NCBI RefSeq assembly: GCF_002009175.1
Contig: NZ_CP018047.1
Location: forward strand, 6,572,001-6,636,000
DNA from: Streptomyces niveus
GTDB taxonomy: Bacteria; Actinomycetota; Actinomycetes; Streptomycetales; Streptomycetaceae
Direction: 5' to 3'
DNA length: 64,000 nt
Part shown: positions 44,887 through 53,288 of the stretch, piece after piece
Numbering within the stretch: the first letter of the stretch is position 1
Layout of the letters: every line of letters starts with the position of its first letter
The notes under the pieces: generated by a model
Database searches by the model: none
The model's input: the letters and a program-made list of their open reading frames with translations, nothing else
Told to the model about the DNA's origin: nothing
Translations under genes and position numbers: made by a program

Positions 44887-45534
44887 CTACTTCGGCATCA
44901 GCACCGTGTCGATGATGTGCACCGTGGCGTTGGCCGTCGGGACGTCACCGCAGACGACACTCGCCGAGTCGTTCACCTTGTACGAGTCGCCGGAGCCCGC
45001 CGTGGTCAGCGTGCTCTTCTGGAGGGTGTCGTACGTGCCGCTCTCGAGCTGCTTCTTGGCCAGCTTCTCGCCCACCACGTGGTAGGTGAGGATCTTGGTG
45101 AGCATGGCCTTGTCCGCGAGGACGGCGTCCAGGTCGGCCTTCGGGATCTTGGCGAAGGCGTCGTTGGTGGGCGCGAACACCGTGATGTTCTCCGCGGTGT
45201 TGAGGGTGTCGACCAGACCGGCCTTCTTCACCGCGGTGACCAGGGTGGAGAGTTCCGGGTTGTTGGACGCGGCGGTCGCGACCGGGGCCTGGCCCATGCC
45301 CTCGAAGCTGCCCGGACCGGTCTTCGGCACCGAGGCACACGCCGGGCCGAACGGACCGTCGGCGGTGTCGCCCGCGGCGTCGTCGGCCGTCTCCTCAGGG
45401 GCCGTGTCCTCGGCCGCTGACGAGGACTCCGCCTTGCTGTCCTTGTCGTCGCTGGAGCAGGAGGTGAGCGCCAGCGGAAGGGCGACGGCGGCGACGACGG
45501 TGACGGCGGCACGCTGGAAACGGGTGATCTTCAT
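44887..45534 (-). CDS. Fasciclin-domain lipoprotein (MPT70/MPT83-like)
   Basis: A 215-residue secreted lipoprotein. Signal peptide with lipobox LTSC (Cys21), an acidic linker rich in Ser, Asp and Glu, then one fasciclin domain with NTAENITVFAPTNDAFAKIP and ILTYHVVGEKL. It is of the MPT70/MPT83 type, the main SigK targets in M. tuberculosis. ATG at 45534 follows AAGGAG. It lies 93 bases downstream of the molybdopterin oxidoreductase gene, in the same direction, so the two probably share the SigK-like promoter at 47369-47396; I found no promoter of that type directly upstream. Confidence 0.92.
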   Translation of the reverse strand: MKITRFQRAAVTVVAAVALPLALTSCSSDDKDSKAESSSAAEDTAPEETADDAAGDTADGPFGPACASVPKTGPGSFEGMGQAPVATAASNNPELSTLVTAVKKAGLVDTLNTAENITVFAPTNDAFAKIPKADLDAVLADKAMLTKILTYHVVGEKLAKKQLESGTYDTLQKSTLTTAGSGDSYKVNDSASVVCGDVPTANATVHIIDTVLMPK

Positions 45535-45627
45535 GTCAATCTCCTTGAAAGATGGTGCTGTTCGAACAGGCAATGGCACAGGTGTGCCGGGTCTCGACGG
45601 GGCGGTTCGGTATGCGGCGGATAGGGC

Positions 45628-47361
45628 TCAGTCGACGGCGACCACCACCGAGTGCCAGCCGGTCGCGCCGTTGGGTACGGTCCCCACGCGCTTGTCGGTC
45701 TGGGTGTCGCCGTCCCGGTCCGTCGCGCGGACTTCGAGCGTGTGGCTGCCGGAGGTGGCGGGCCACTCCCACATCCACTGGCGCCAGGTGTCCTCGCTGT
45801 CCTCGGCGGCGAGCTTCGCCGGGTTCCACTCGCCGCCGTCCACGCGCACCTCGACCCGCTCGATACCGCGGTGCTGCGCCCACGCCACTCCGGCGACGGG
45901 CACCGTGCCCGCCTTCGGCGAGGCGAAGGGGCGCGGCGTGTCGATCCGCGACTGGGTCTTGATGGGCGCCTCACGGGACCAGTCGCGCTTGACCCAGTAC
46001 GCGTCGTAGTCGGCGAACGTGGTGAGTTCGAGGTCTTCCAGCCACTTGCACGCCGACACGTATCCGTAGAGGCCGGGGACGACCATGCGGACCGGGAAGC
46101 CGTGATCGAACGGCAGGGGTTCGCCGTTCATGCCGACCGCGAGTATCGCGTCGCGGCCGTCCATGACCGCCTCGACCGGGGTGCCGATGGTCATGCCGTC
46201 CACGGAGCGGGACACCAGCTGGTCGGCCCGGCCGCCCTTCGACGGCGGCTCCACACCGGCCTCGCGCAGCAGGTCGGCCAGGGGGACGCCGATCCAGCGG
46301 GCGTTGCCGACGTACGGGCCGCCGACCTCGTTGGAGACACAGGTCAGCGTGATGTCCCGTTCGATCAGCTTCCTTTGGAGGAGATCCTGGAAGTCGACCG
46401 TCAGTGGCCGGGTGACGCCCTTGCCGTGGATGCGCAGACGCCAGCTTCCGGCGTCCACCCGGGGCACGACCAGGGCGGTGTCCACGCGGTAGAAGTCCTT
46501 GTTGGGCGTGGTGAAGGAACTGAGGCCGCGGACCTTCAGATCCGCTCCGGCCGGTACCGGCCGGGCCGGTGAGGACGGGGCGGGCAGCACGATCGTGCGG
46601 CGTGAGGCGGCGGCCTCGGCCGCCCCCGAGGCGTTGAGGCGCCGCCCGAGGAGGCCGGCTCCGGCCGACGCGGCGGCGGCCGCCGTCGCGGCGATGACGA
46701 ATCCGCGCCGGTCGAAGGTGCCGGGGTCCGTGCCGGCCGTCACCGCGTCGACGGATTCGGCGTCGACGGAAGCCGCGTCGGGCGATTGCGCGTCGACGGA
46801 AGCCGCGGCGTTCTCGGTGCCGTTGGTGTCCTCGGTGGTCCCGTCCGTCCCCCGATCCCCATGGGGGGACGGACGGAAGGCCAGCCTGCCGGCCAGCAGA
46901 TACAGCACTGCGCAGGCCGTCAGACCGCCCACGACCGAGGGCAGGGCGTCGGAGAGGCGGCCGTCCGGCCGTTCCACCGCCGCCAGTGCCCCGATCGCGC
47001 CGAAGACCAGGACCGCCGCCGAGGCGACCTTCCGGTACCGCAGCGAGGCCACTCCGACCGCCATGGCGAAGACCGCCAGGAGGGCCAGGATGCCCAGTTG
47101 TAGTACCAGCTTGTCGTCGTTGCCGAAGTTGCGGACGGCGAAGTCCTTCACCGGTGCCGGTGTGCGGTCGATGACCGCGCCGCCCACCGCGGTGACGGGA
47201 CCCGCCTCGGGCCGTACGGCCGCCGAAACCAGCTCGGCGACGCAGAGCGCCACCAGCCCGGCGATCAACCCGCTGAGCGCGGCCAGGGCGCCGCGTACCA
47301 CTCGGGCGCCGCGCGCCCCATGGCCGGCCTCGCTCCTCGGATCTTTCTGATCTTCGCTCAC
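45628..47361 (-). CDS. Membrane-anchored molybdopterin-dependent oxidoreductase (sulfite-oxidase fold)
   Basis: About 577 residues. The N-terminal part has membrane helices (VVRGALAALSGLIAGLVALCVAELV, then LVLQLGILALLAVFAMAVGVA and more). A Thr/Asp/Ala linker follows, then a Tat-like or membrane-passing stretch (RRGFVIAATAAAAASAGAGLLG) and the catalytic domain with LTCVSNEVGGPYVGNARWIG, whose Cys should bind molybdenum, and VDGGEWNPAKLAAE at the end. I prefer GTG 47361 over the ATG at 47370: the -10 hexamer CCGAAT overlaps that ATG, so the transcript would begin at or near the GTG (leaderless). Heads the operon with the fasciclin gene. Substrate unknown. Confidence 0.87.
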   Translation of the reverse strand: MSEDQKDPRSEAGHGARGARVVRGALAALSGLIAGLVALCVAELVSAAVRPEAGPVTAVGGAVIDRTPAPVKDFAVRNFGNDDKLVLQLGILALLAVFAMAVGVASLRYRKVASAAVLVFGAIGALAAVERPDGRLSDALPSVVGGLTACAVLYLLAGRLAFRPSPHGDRGTDGTTEDTNGTENAAASVDAQSPDAASVDAESVDAVTAGTDPGTFDRRGFVIAATAAAAASAGAGLLGRRLNASGAAEAAASRRTIVLPAPSSPARPVPAGADLKVRGLSSFTTPNKDFYRVDTALVVPRVDAGSWRLRIHGKGVTRPLTVDFQDLLQRKLIERDITLTCVSNEVGGPYVGNARWIGVPLADLLREAGVEPPSKGGRADQLVSRSVDGMTIGTPVEAVMDGRDAILAVGMNGEPLPFDHGFPVRMVVPGLYGYVSACKWLEDLELTTFADYDAYWVKRDWSREAPIKTQSRIDTPRPFASPKAGTVPVAGVAWAQHRGIERVEVRVDGGEWNPAKLAAEDSEDTWRQWMWEWPATSGSHTLEVRATDRDGDTQTDKRVGTVPNGATGWHSVVVAVD

Positions 47362-47368
47362 ACCGGCC

Positions 47369-47396
47369 ATTCGGTGCGAGATGCAAGGCGGATTGG
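47369..47396 (-). promoter_or_regulatory. sigK: SigK-type promoter for the oxidoreductase-fasciclin operon
   Basis: On the minus strand CCAATC (47396-47391), 16 bases, CCGAAT (47374-47369). The same pair with the same spacing is found upstream of sigK. Resembles the mycobacterial SigK consensus as I recall it (about CCATCC, 16-17 bases, CCGAAT). Confidence 0.7.
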
Positions 47397-47452
47397 TCCA
47401 TCACTCGAAGGAATTAAAAGTAGGACCGGCCGGAAGAAAGATCGCTCCAACA

Positions 47453-47480
47453 CCAATCCATCGGCCGCCGTGGCTCGAAT
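47453..47480 (+). promoter_or_regulatory. sigK: SigK-type promoter for the lipid-modification operon
   Basis: CCAATC (47453-47458), 16 bases, TCGAAT (47475-47480), matching the sigK promoter at 11 of 12 hexamer positions. It is divergent from the oxidoreductase promoter, with 56 bases between the two -35 hexamers, and 44 bases before the FAD-oxidoreductase ATG. Confidence 0.65.
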
Positions 47481-47524
47481 CCTCCCTGAGGGGCTGTGCC
47501 CGAAGCCGGATCGGAGGGAGCTGT

Positions 47525-48850
47525 ATGAGCGGGGAAGGCCGGCGCCGGCGTACCGCGGTCGTGGGTGGCGGAGTCGCCGGGCTGACCGCCGCGTACGTAC
47601 TGCGGCGTTCGCACGAGGTGTCGCTGTACGAGGCGGACGAGCGCCTGGGCGGCCACGCCCACACCCATGACCTCATGTCGTCCGACGGCCGGACACACAG
47701 CGTCGACTCCGGGTTCATCGTCCACAACGAACGCACCTATCCGCTGTTGCTGCGGCTCTTTCACGAACTGGGCGTCACCACCCAGGAGTCGGAGATGAGC
47801 ATGTCCGTACGGTGCGACGGCTGCGGGCTCGAATACGCCGGTGCCCGCGGGCTGTCGGGCCTGTTCCCGCGCCCCGGCCATGTCCTGCGCGGGCGGTATC
47901 TGCGGCTGCTCACCGAAGTGCCCGCCTTCCACCGCCGGGCGCGACGGCTGCTCACGGCCGGCACGGGCGACAGGGACGGCACGGACGGCCCGGACAGCGC
48001 GTCCGGAGCCCGTCCCGACGAGACCATGACGCTGGGGCGTTTCGTCGCGGACGGCGGGTTCTCGCCGTACTTCGTGTCCCACTTCCTGACACCGCTCGTC
48101 TCGGCCGTCTGGTCCTGCGACGCCGGAACGGCCCTGCGCTACCCGGCCCGCTATCTGTTCCGCTTCCTGGACCACCACGGTCTGCTGTCCGTCAGCGGCT
48201 CACCGGTCTGGCGCACGGTCAGCGGCGGCTCGCGCGAGTACGTCGAACGCGTCGGCAAGCAGCTCGACGCCGTCCACACGGGAGCCCCGGTCCGGTCCGT
48301 ACGGCGCGGCCCGCGCGATGTCGAGGTCACCACCGCCGACGGCTCCACCCGGCGGTACGACTCGGTCGTCATCGCCGTCCACCCCGACCAGGCCCTGCGG
48401 CTGCTCGCCGACCCGACCGACGACGAACGCCGGGTGCTCGGCGCCTTCCGCTACTCGCGCAACGCCACCGTGCTGCACACCGACACGAGCGTCCTGCCCC
48501 GCAGCCGGCGCGCCCGCGCCTCCTGGAACCTGACCATGCCGTCCTGCGAGGCGGACGCCGGCCGCGTACGGGTCAGTTACGACATGAACCGGCTGCAACG
48601 CCTGGACGCCCCCGAGAACTACGTGGTGTCGCTGAACGGCGCCGACCGCGTCGCCGAGAACCGCGTGCTCGCCCGGATGACGTACGAACACCCCGTCTAC
48701 ACACCGGAGTCGGTGGCCGCCCAGCGTCGGCTGCCGGGGCTGGGCGGGCCCTTCACGGCGTACGCGGGGGCGTACCACGGGTGGGGATTCCACGAGGACG
48801 GCTGCCGCTCGGGTGTCGAGGCCGCCGCCGCGCTGGGGGTGAGATGGTGA
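47525..48850 (+). CDS. FAD-dependent amine-oxidase-like oxidoreductase (Rv0449c-like)
   Basis: A 441-residue flavoprotein of the amine-oxidase/desaturase fold. The FAD dinucleotide motif VVGGGVAGLTAAYVLRR is at residues about 10-26, followed by LGGHAHTH, and the C-terminal FAD motif lies around GPFTAYAGAYHGWGFHEDGC. In mycobacterial SigK loci the homologue (Rv0449c) is next to the same partners. It may dehydrogenate an acyl chain for later methylation; this is inference. The ATG at 47525 follows GGAGGGAG. Its stop overlaps the next start. Confidence 0.9.
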   Translation: MSGEGRRRRTAVVGGGVAGLTAAYVLRRSHEVSLYEADERLGGHAHTHDLMSSDGRTHSVDSGFIVHNERTYPLLLRLFHELGVTTQESEMSMSVRCDGCGLEYAGARGLSGLFPRPGHVLRGRYLRLLTEVPAFHRRARRLLTAGTGDRDGTDGPDSASGARPDETMTLGRFVADGGFSPYFVSHFLTPLVSAVWSCDAGTALRYPARYLFRFLDHHGLLSVSGSPVWRTVSGGSREYVERVGKQLDAVHTGAPVRSVRRGPRDVEVTTADGSTRRYDSVVIAVHPDQALRLLADPTDDERRVLGAFRYSRNATVLHTDTSVLPRSRRARASWNLTMPSCEADAGRVRVSYDMNRLQRLDAPENYVVSLNGADRVAENRVLARMTYEHPVYTPESVAAQRRLPGLGGPFTAYAGAYHGWGFHEDGCRSGVEAAAALGVRW

Positions 48851-49617
48851 GTACCGACGCCCACGCGACCGACGCCGCTCCCGCGCTCTACCCGTGCACC
48901 GTCACCCATGTGCGGACCGCGCCCCGCCGTTACGACCTGCGGCTGCGCACCTACATGTGGCTGATCGACCCCGACCACCCGCCCCGGCTGCCCCGGCTGC
49001 TGCGGCCACTGGCCAGCTTCGACGCCCGCGACCACTTCGGCGGTGCGTCGCCGACGATCCGCGCCGGACTTCGGACGTTTCTCGCCTCGCGCGGCGTGGA
49101 ACTGGGCGACGGGCGGGTGGTGATGCTCGCGCACGCCCGTGTCCTCGGCCACGTCTTCAACCCGCTGACCCTGTACTGGTGCCACGCGCCCGGCGGCGAA
49201 CCGCTCTGTGTCGTGGCCGAGGTGCACAACACCTACGGCGAGCGGCACTGCTACCTCCTGCGGCCCGGCGACCGGGCCGAGGGAGCGGACGAGAACACCT
49301 TCCGGGTGGACAAGGAGCTGTACGTCTCGCCCTTCTTCCCCGTCGACGGCGGCTACCGGATGCGGCTGCCCGAACCGGGGGAGCGGCTGGAGCTGACGGT
49401 CCATCTGGAACGCGACGGAGCAAGGCCGTTCACCGCGACGCTGAGAGGCGCCCGGCGCGCGGCCACCCCGTGGGCGCTGCTGCGGATCGCGCTGCGCCAC
49501 CCGCTGTCCACCGCCGTCGTCTCCGCCGGCATCCGCTACCACGGCATCCGTCTGTATCTGCGCGGCCTTCCTGTGCGGCCCCGTCCCCTACACCGCCCCC
49601 AGGAGGGTGTGAAATGA
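48844..49617 (+). CDS. DUF1365 family protein (Rv0448c-like)
   Basis: About 257 residues, of unknown biochemical function. DUF1365 marks: LYPCTVTHVRTAPRRYDLRL at the start, SFDARDHFGG, HARVLGHVFNPLTLYWCH and AEVHNTYGERHCYLL. It regularly travels with the FAD oxidoreductase and a cyclopropane-synthase-like enzyme, so a role in lipid modification is likely. ATG at 48844 overlaps the preceding stop; a GTG one codon later is possible. The stop again overlaps the next start (ATGA). Confidence 0.9.
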   Translation: MVSTDAHATDAAPALYPCTVTHVRTAPRRYDLRLRTYMWLIDPDHPPRLPRLLRPLASFDARDHFGGASPTIRAGLRTFLASRGVELGDGRVVMLAHARVLGHVFNPLTLYWCHAPGGEPLCVVAEVHNTYGERHCYLLRPGDRAEGADENTFRVDKELYVSPFFPVDGGYRMRLPEPGERLELTVHLERDGARPFTATLRGARRAATPWALLRIALRHPLSTAVVSAGIRYHGIRLYLRGLPVRPRPLHRPQEGVK

Positions 49618-50981
49618 GCGTGCACGTCTTCCCGCCGTCGCCGACCTCGCCGGAGCCTCCGGTGGCCGCGCCGGCTTCCGCGGCCGGTGCGGCGGCCGAC
49701 ACGGCCGGTCCGGTGGTCACCGCGGCCGGTCCGGCTGCCACCGTGGCGTCGTCCGCCGTGGACGCGCGGCGCTGGCCGGACGTGGCCCGGCCGCCCCGCG
49801 CCTCATGGCTGCGTACCGTGATCGCGGAGCGCGTCGTCCGCCGCGCACTGGCCCGGCTGGCACTGCGCGTCAGGCTCGGGGAGGGCGAGACACTGGGCCT
49901 CGGCGGACCGCTGATGGTCGTACACGATCCGCACGCGTTCTTCCGGCGGATCGGGACCACCGGCCTGATCGGCTTCGGCGAGTCCTACATGGCGGGCGAG
50001 TGGGAGGCCGACGATCTCGTCGGCGTCCTGACGGTCCTCGCCGAGAACGCGGCGGTACTCGTCCCCGCCCCGCTCCAACGGCTGCGCCGTGTCTGGGCGT
50101 TGAAGCGGCCCGACGCGCAGCGCAACACCCCCGAGGGCTCGCGCGACAACATCAGCCACCACTACGACCTGTCGAACGAGCTGTTCGCCCTCTTCCTGGA
50201 CGAGACCCTCTCGTACTCCTCCGCCCTCTTCCGCGGATTCCCCGCCGACGCGTCCCTGCTCCCGGCCGCGCAGCACCGCAAGATCGACCGGCTCCTCGAC
50301 GAGGCGAAGGTGGGGCCCGGTACCCGACTGCTCGAAATCGGCACCGGCTGGGGCGAGTTGGCGATACGCGCGGCGGCGCGCGGAGCGAGCGTCGACACCG
50401 TCACGCTCTCCCGCGAGCAGCTCGACTTGGCCGAGCAGCGGATCAGGGCGGCCGGCATGGAGGACCGGGTGACGGTGCGGCTGTGCGACTACCGAAAGGT
50501 GCGGGGCACGTACGACGCCGTGGTCAGCGTGGAGATGATCGAGGCGGTGGGTGAGGAGTTCTGGCCGGAGTACTTCACCACGCTGGACGGGCTCTTGGCC
50601 CCCGGCGGCCGGATCGCGCTCCAGGCGATCACCATGCCGCACGACCGGCTGCTCGCGTCGCGCACCACCCACACCTGGATCGGCAAGTACATCTTCCCCG
50701 GCGGACTGATCCCGTCGGTCGAGGTGATGGAGCAACTGACCACCGAGCACACGTCGTTGCGGGTGGTCGAGCGGGACGGATTCGGGCCGCACTACGCGCA
50801 GACGCTCCGGCTGTGGCGCGAACGGTTCGCCGAACAGGAGGCGCGGGTCGACGCGTTGGGGTTCGACGCGACGTTCCGGCGCATGTGGACCTTCTATCTC
50901 GCCTACTCCGAGGCCGGGTTCCGCTCCGGCTATCTCGACGTCCAGCAGATGGTGCTGGCCAGGGAGGGAACGACCCGATGA
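49614..50981 (+). CDS. Cyclopropane-fatty-acid-synthase-like methyltransferase 1 (UfaA1/Rv0447c-like)
   Basis: A 455-residue SAM-dependent lipid methyltransferase. After an Ala/Pro-rich N-terminal extension of about 60 residues there is FFRRIGTTGLIGFGESYMAG, then NISHHYDLSNELFALFLDET, the SAM motif LEIGTGWGELAIRAAARG, and SVEMIEAVGEEFWPEYF. Members of this family make cyclopropane, 10-methyl or furan fatty acids by adding a methyl to an unsaturated acyl chain. It starts inside AGGAGGGTGTGAA with an ATGA overlap, and is followed by a second, diverged member of the same family. Confidence 0.92.
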   Translation: MSVHVFPPSPTSPEPPVAAPASAAGAAADTAGPVVTAAGPAATVASSAVDARRWPDVARPPRASWLRTVIAERVVRRALARLALRVRLGEGETLGLGGPLMVVHDPHAFFRRIGTTGLIGFGESYMAGEWEADDLVGVLTVLAENAAVLVPAPLQRLRRVWALKRPDAQRNTPEGSRDNISHHYDLSNELFALFLDETLSYSSALFRGFPADASLLPAAQHRKIDRLLDEAKVGPGTRLLEIGTGWGELAIRAAARGASVDTVTLSREQLDLAEQRIRAAGMEDRVTVRLCDYRKVRGTYDAVVSVEMIEAVGEEFWPEYFTTLDGLLAPGGRIALQAITMPHDRLLASRTTHTWIGKYIFPGGLIPSVEVMEQLTTEHTSLRVVERDGFGPHYAQTLRLWRERFAEQEARVDALGFDATFRRMWTFYLAYSEAGFRSGYLDVQQMVLAREGTTR

Positions 50982-52387
50982 CGGGAATCCGACCGGCGAC
51001 GGGCAGCCGCCCCGCGCGTGTGCCACGACCGCGCCCCTCCTCGGGCGCCGCCCACCGGCTCCTGCCGATCGCCGAACAACTCCTCGGCGGGCCGCTGCCG
51101 CTGCGGCTGCGCGCCTGGGACGGCAGCGTCGCCGGCCCCGCGGACGCCCCGGTCGTCGTCCTGCGCTCACGCCGCGCACTGCGCCGACTGGTCCGGCAGC
51201 CCGACGAACTCGGCCTGGCCCAGGCGTACATCACCGGTGAACTCGACATCGAGGGCGACCTCACCGACGGGCTGCGCACCGTCTGGGGCGCGGCGCGCGA
51301 GCGAGGGCTGCGCCCGCCGAAGCTCAGCCTGACCGACCGGGCGCGGGCCGTCGGCACCATGGTGCGGCTCGGCGCGGTCGGGCCGCGCCCGCCCGTACCG
51401 TCCTCGCAGGCCAGACTCGGCGGCGCCCTGCACAGCAAGGCACGTGACCGGGCGGCGATCAGCCATCACTACGACCTCTCCAACGACTTCTACGCCCTGC
51501 TGCTGGACGAGACCATGGCGTACTCCTGCGGCTACTGGACGCAGGACGAGCACGAGGGCGGGGGCGGGGGCGGGGTCCACGTAGACGGAGAGGACGAAGA
51601 CGGGCGCGAGCGGGGTTACGGCCCCGCCGACGCCCAGCGCGACAAGCTGGAGCTGGTCTGCCGCAAGCTCGGTCTCGCTCCCGGCTCGACGCTGCTGGAC
51701 ATCGGCTGCGGCTGGGGCTCCCTCGCCCTGTACGCAGCCGAGACGTACAAGACGCGGGTGACCGCCGTGACGCTCGCCGCCGAGCAGGCGCGGTACGTGA
51801 CCGAGCAGGTCGCCGCGCGCGGCCTGACGGAGCTGGTCGAGGTGCGGCTCTCGGACTACCGTGAGATCAGGGCCGGTTCGTACGACGCGGTGTCGACCAT
51901 CGAGATGGGCGAGCACGTCGGCGACGCCGAGTACCCCGGATTCACCGCCACGATCCACCGGATGCTGCGGCCCGGCGGAAGGGTGCTGGTGCAGCAGATG
52001 TCGCGGGGCGCGGTGGCGCCGGGAGGCGGGGCGTTCATCGAGTCGTACATCGCGCCCGACATGCACATGCGCCCGCTCGGCGACACCGTCTCGCTGCTGG
52101 AGGGCGCCGGGCTGGAGGTGCGGGCCGTGGAGTCGATCCGCGAGCACTACACGCGCACGATCCGCGCCTGGCACCGCACGCTGGAGGAACGCTGGGCGGA
52201 GTTCGGCGCCCTCGTGGGTGAGGAGACCGCGCGCGTCTGGCGGTTGTACCTGGTGGGCAGCGCCCTCGCCTTCGAGGAGCGCCGGATGGGTGTGGACCAG
52301 ATCCTGGCCGTACGCCCCTCGGAGTGCGGGGACAGCGGAATGCCGCCCACCCCTCGGCGCTGGTACGAGGAAGGTGATGCGCGGTGA
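50978..52387 (+). CDS. Cyclopropane-fatty-acid-synthase-like methyltransferase 2
   Basis: A 469-residue paralogue of the preceding enzyme with ISHHYDLSNDFYALLLDETM, SAM motif LDIGCGWGSLALYAAE and STIEMGEHVGDAEYPGF. It differs by an insertion of about 25 residues after YSCGYWTQDEHE, containing six consecutive Gly residues and then an acidic stretch, encoded by a GGGGGC-repeat run (51556-51575). The two enzymes may act in sequence or on different chain positions. ATG at 50978 overlaps the previous stop (ATGA). Confidence 0.92.
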   Translation: MTGIRPATGSRPARVPRPRPSSGAAHRLLPIAEQLLGGPLPLRLRAWDGSVAGPADAPVVVLRSRRALRRLVRQPDELGLAQAYITGELDIEGDLTDGLRTVWGAARERGLRPPKLSLTDRARAVGTMVRLGAVGPRPPVPSSQARLGGALHSKARDRAAISHHYDLSNDFYALLLDETMAYSCGYWTQDEHEGGGGGGVHVDGEDEDGRERGYGPADAQRDKLELVCRKLGLAPGSTLLDIGCGWGSLALYAAETYKTRVTAVTLAAEQARYVTEQVAARGLTELVEVRLSDYREIRAGSYDAVSTIEMGEHVGDAEYPGFTATIHRMLRPGGRVLVQQMSRGAVAPGGGAFIESYIAPDMHMRPLGDTVSLLEGAGLEVRAVESIREHYTRTIRAWHRTLEERWAEFGALVGEETARVWRLYLVGSALAFEERRMGVDQILAVRPSECGDSGMPPTPRRWYEEGDAR

Positions 52388-53196
52388 GCGGATATCCCTG
52401 GGGCGCGTTCGGTCAGGGGATCGGCTTCGCGGCGCTCGCCGCGTTCGCCGTCATGCTCGTGACCTTCGCGATCGCCGTCGCCAAGGGCCTGCACCGGATC
52501 GTCGACATCGCCTGGGGGATCGGCTTCACGGCGGTGGCCGTGACCGGTTACGCGGTGTCGGCGGGGGAGGGGGACGACGCGCGCCGGCTGCTGGTCACCG
52601 TACTGACCGCCGTCTGGGGGCTGCGGCTGGCCGTCCATATCGCCCGGCGGGGGCGGGGGCACGGCGAGGACGCGCGGTACGAGGCGATGCTCGCCAAGGC
52701 GCCGGGCAACCGGAATCTGTACGCGCTGCGCATGGTGTATCTGCTGCAGGGGCTGCTGGTCGTGCTCGTCTCGCTGCCCGTACAGGCCGCGCAGTACATC
52801 CCCGGCGGCCTCGGCCTCGGCCCGGTCGCGTTCGCGGGCTGTGCGCTCTGGCTCGTCGGTGTGCTCTTCGAGGCGGTGGGTGATGCCCAACTCGCCCGGT
52901 TCAAGGCCGATCCGGCGAACAAGGGCAGGATCATGGACCGCGGTCTGTGGAGCTGGACCCGGCATCCGAACTATTTCGGTGACTTCTGCGTGTGGTGGGG
53001 GCTGTTCCTGATCGTCTGCGACGATCCGGTGGTCGCGGCGGCGACACTCGTGAGTCCGCTGGTGATGAGCTATCTGCTGGTGGGCGGCAGCGGGAAGCGG
53101 CTGCTGGAGCGTCATATGGCGCGGCGGCCGGGCTTCGCGGAGTACGCCGCCCGTACGAGCGGTTTCTTCCCGCTCTCGCCGCGCAAGGCGGGCTGA
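52384..53196 (+). CDS. DUF1295 / steroid 5-alpha-reductase-like membrane protein (Rv0446c-like)
   Basis: A 270-residue integral membrane protein, with about six to seven hydrophobic helices. The C-terminal motif DRGLWSWTRHPNYFGDFCVW is diagnostic of the DUF1295/isoprenylcysteine-methyltransferase-like reductase group and would bind NADPH. It probably reduces a double bond or finishes the modified acyl chain. The GTG at 52384 overlaps the previous stop (GTGA). Last gene of the SigK-type operon; a long terminator follows. Confidence 0.9.
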   Translation: MSGYPWGAFGQGIGFAALAAFAVMLVTFAIAVAKGLHRIVDIAWGIGFTAVAVTGYAVSAGEGDDARRLLVTVLTAVWGLRLAVHIARRGRGHGEDARYEAMLAKAPGNRNLYALRMVYLLQGLLVVLVSLPVQAAQYIPGGLGLGPVAFAGCALWLVGVLFEAVGDAQLARFKADPANKGRIMDRGLWSWTRHPNYFGDFCVWWGLFLIVCDDPVVAAATLVSPLVMSYLLVGGSGKRLLERHMARRPGFAEYAARTSGFFPLSPRKAG

Positions 53197-53220
53197 CGGA
53201 GACGGTACAGAGGAAGGAAA

Positions 53221-53275
53221 GCCGTACGGCCCGCACCCCTTGGAATTCGCCATGTGAGGGGGCGGGCCGTACGGC
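53221..53275. terminator. Bidirectional terminator between the lipid operon and rskA
   Basis: A 14-bp perfect stem (53221-53234 with 53262-53275), extended by CCCCT/AGGGG pairs beyond a single bulge, lies between the convergent DUF1295 and anti-sigma genes. Confidence 0.8.
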
Positions 53276-53288
53276 TGTGTTCCGCCGC

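Noticed and set aside
45535..45627. Separate SigK promoter directly before the fasciclin gene
   Set aside because: TCGAAC and CCGAAC hexamers occur but none has CCAATC-like sequence 16 bases upstream; co-transcription with the oxidoreductase gene is more likely.
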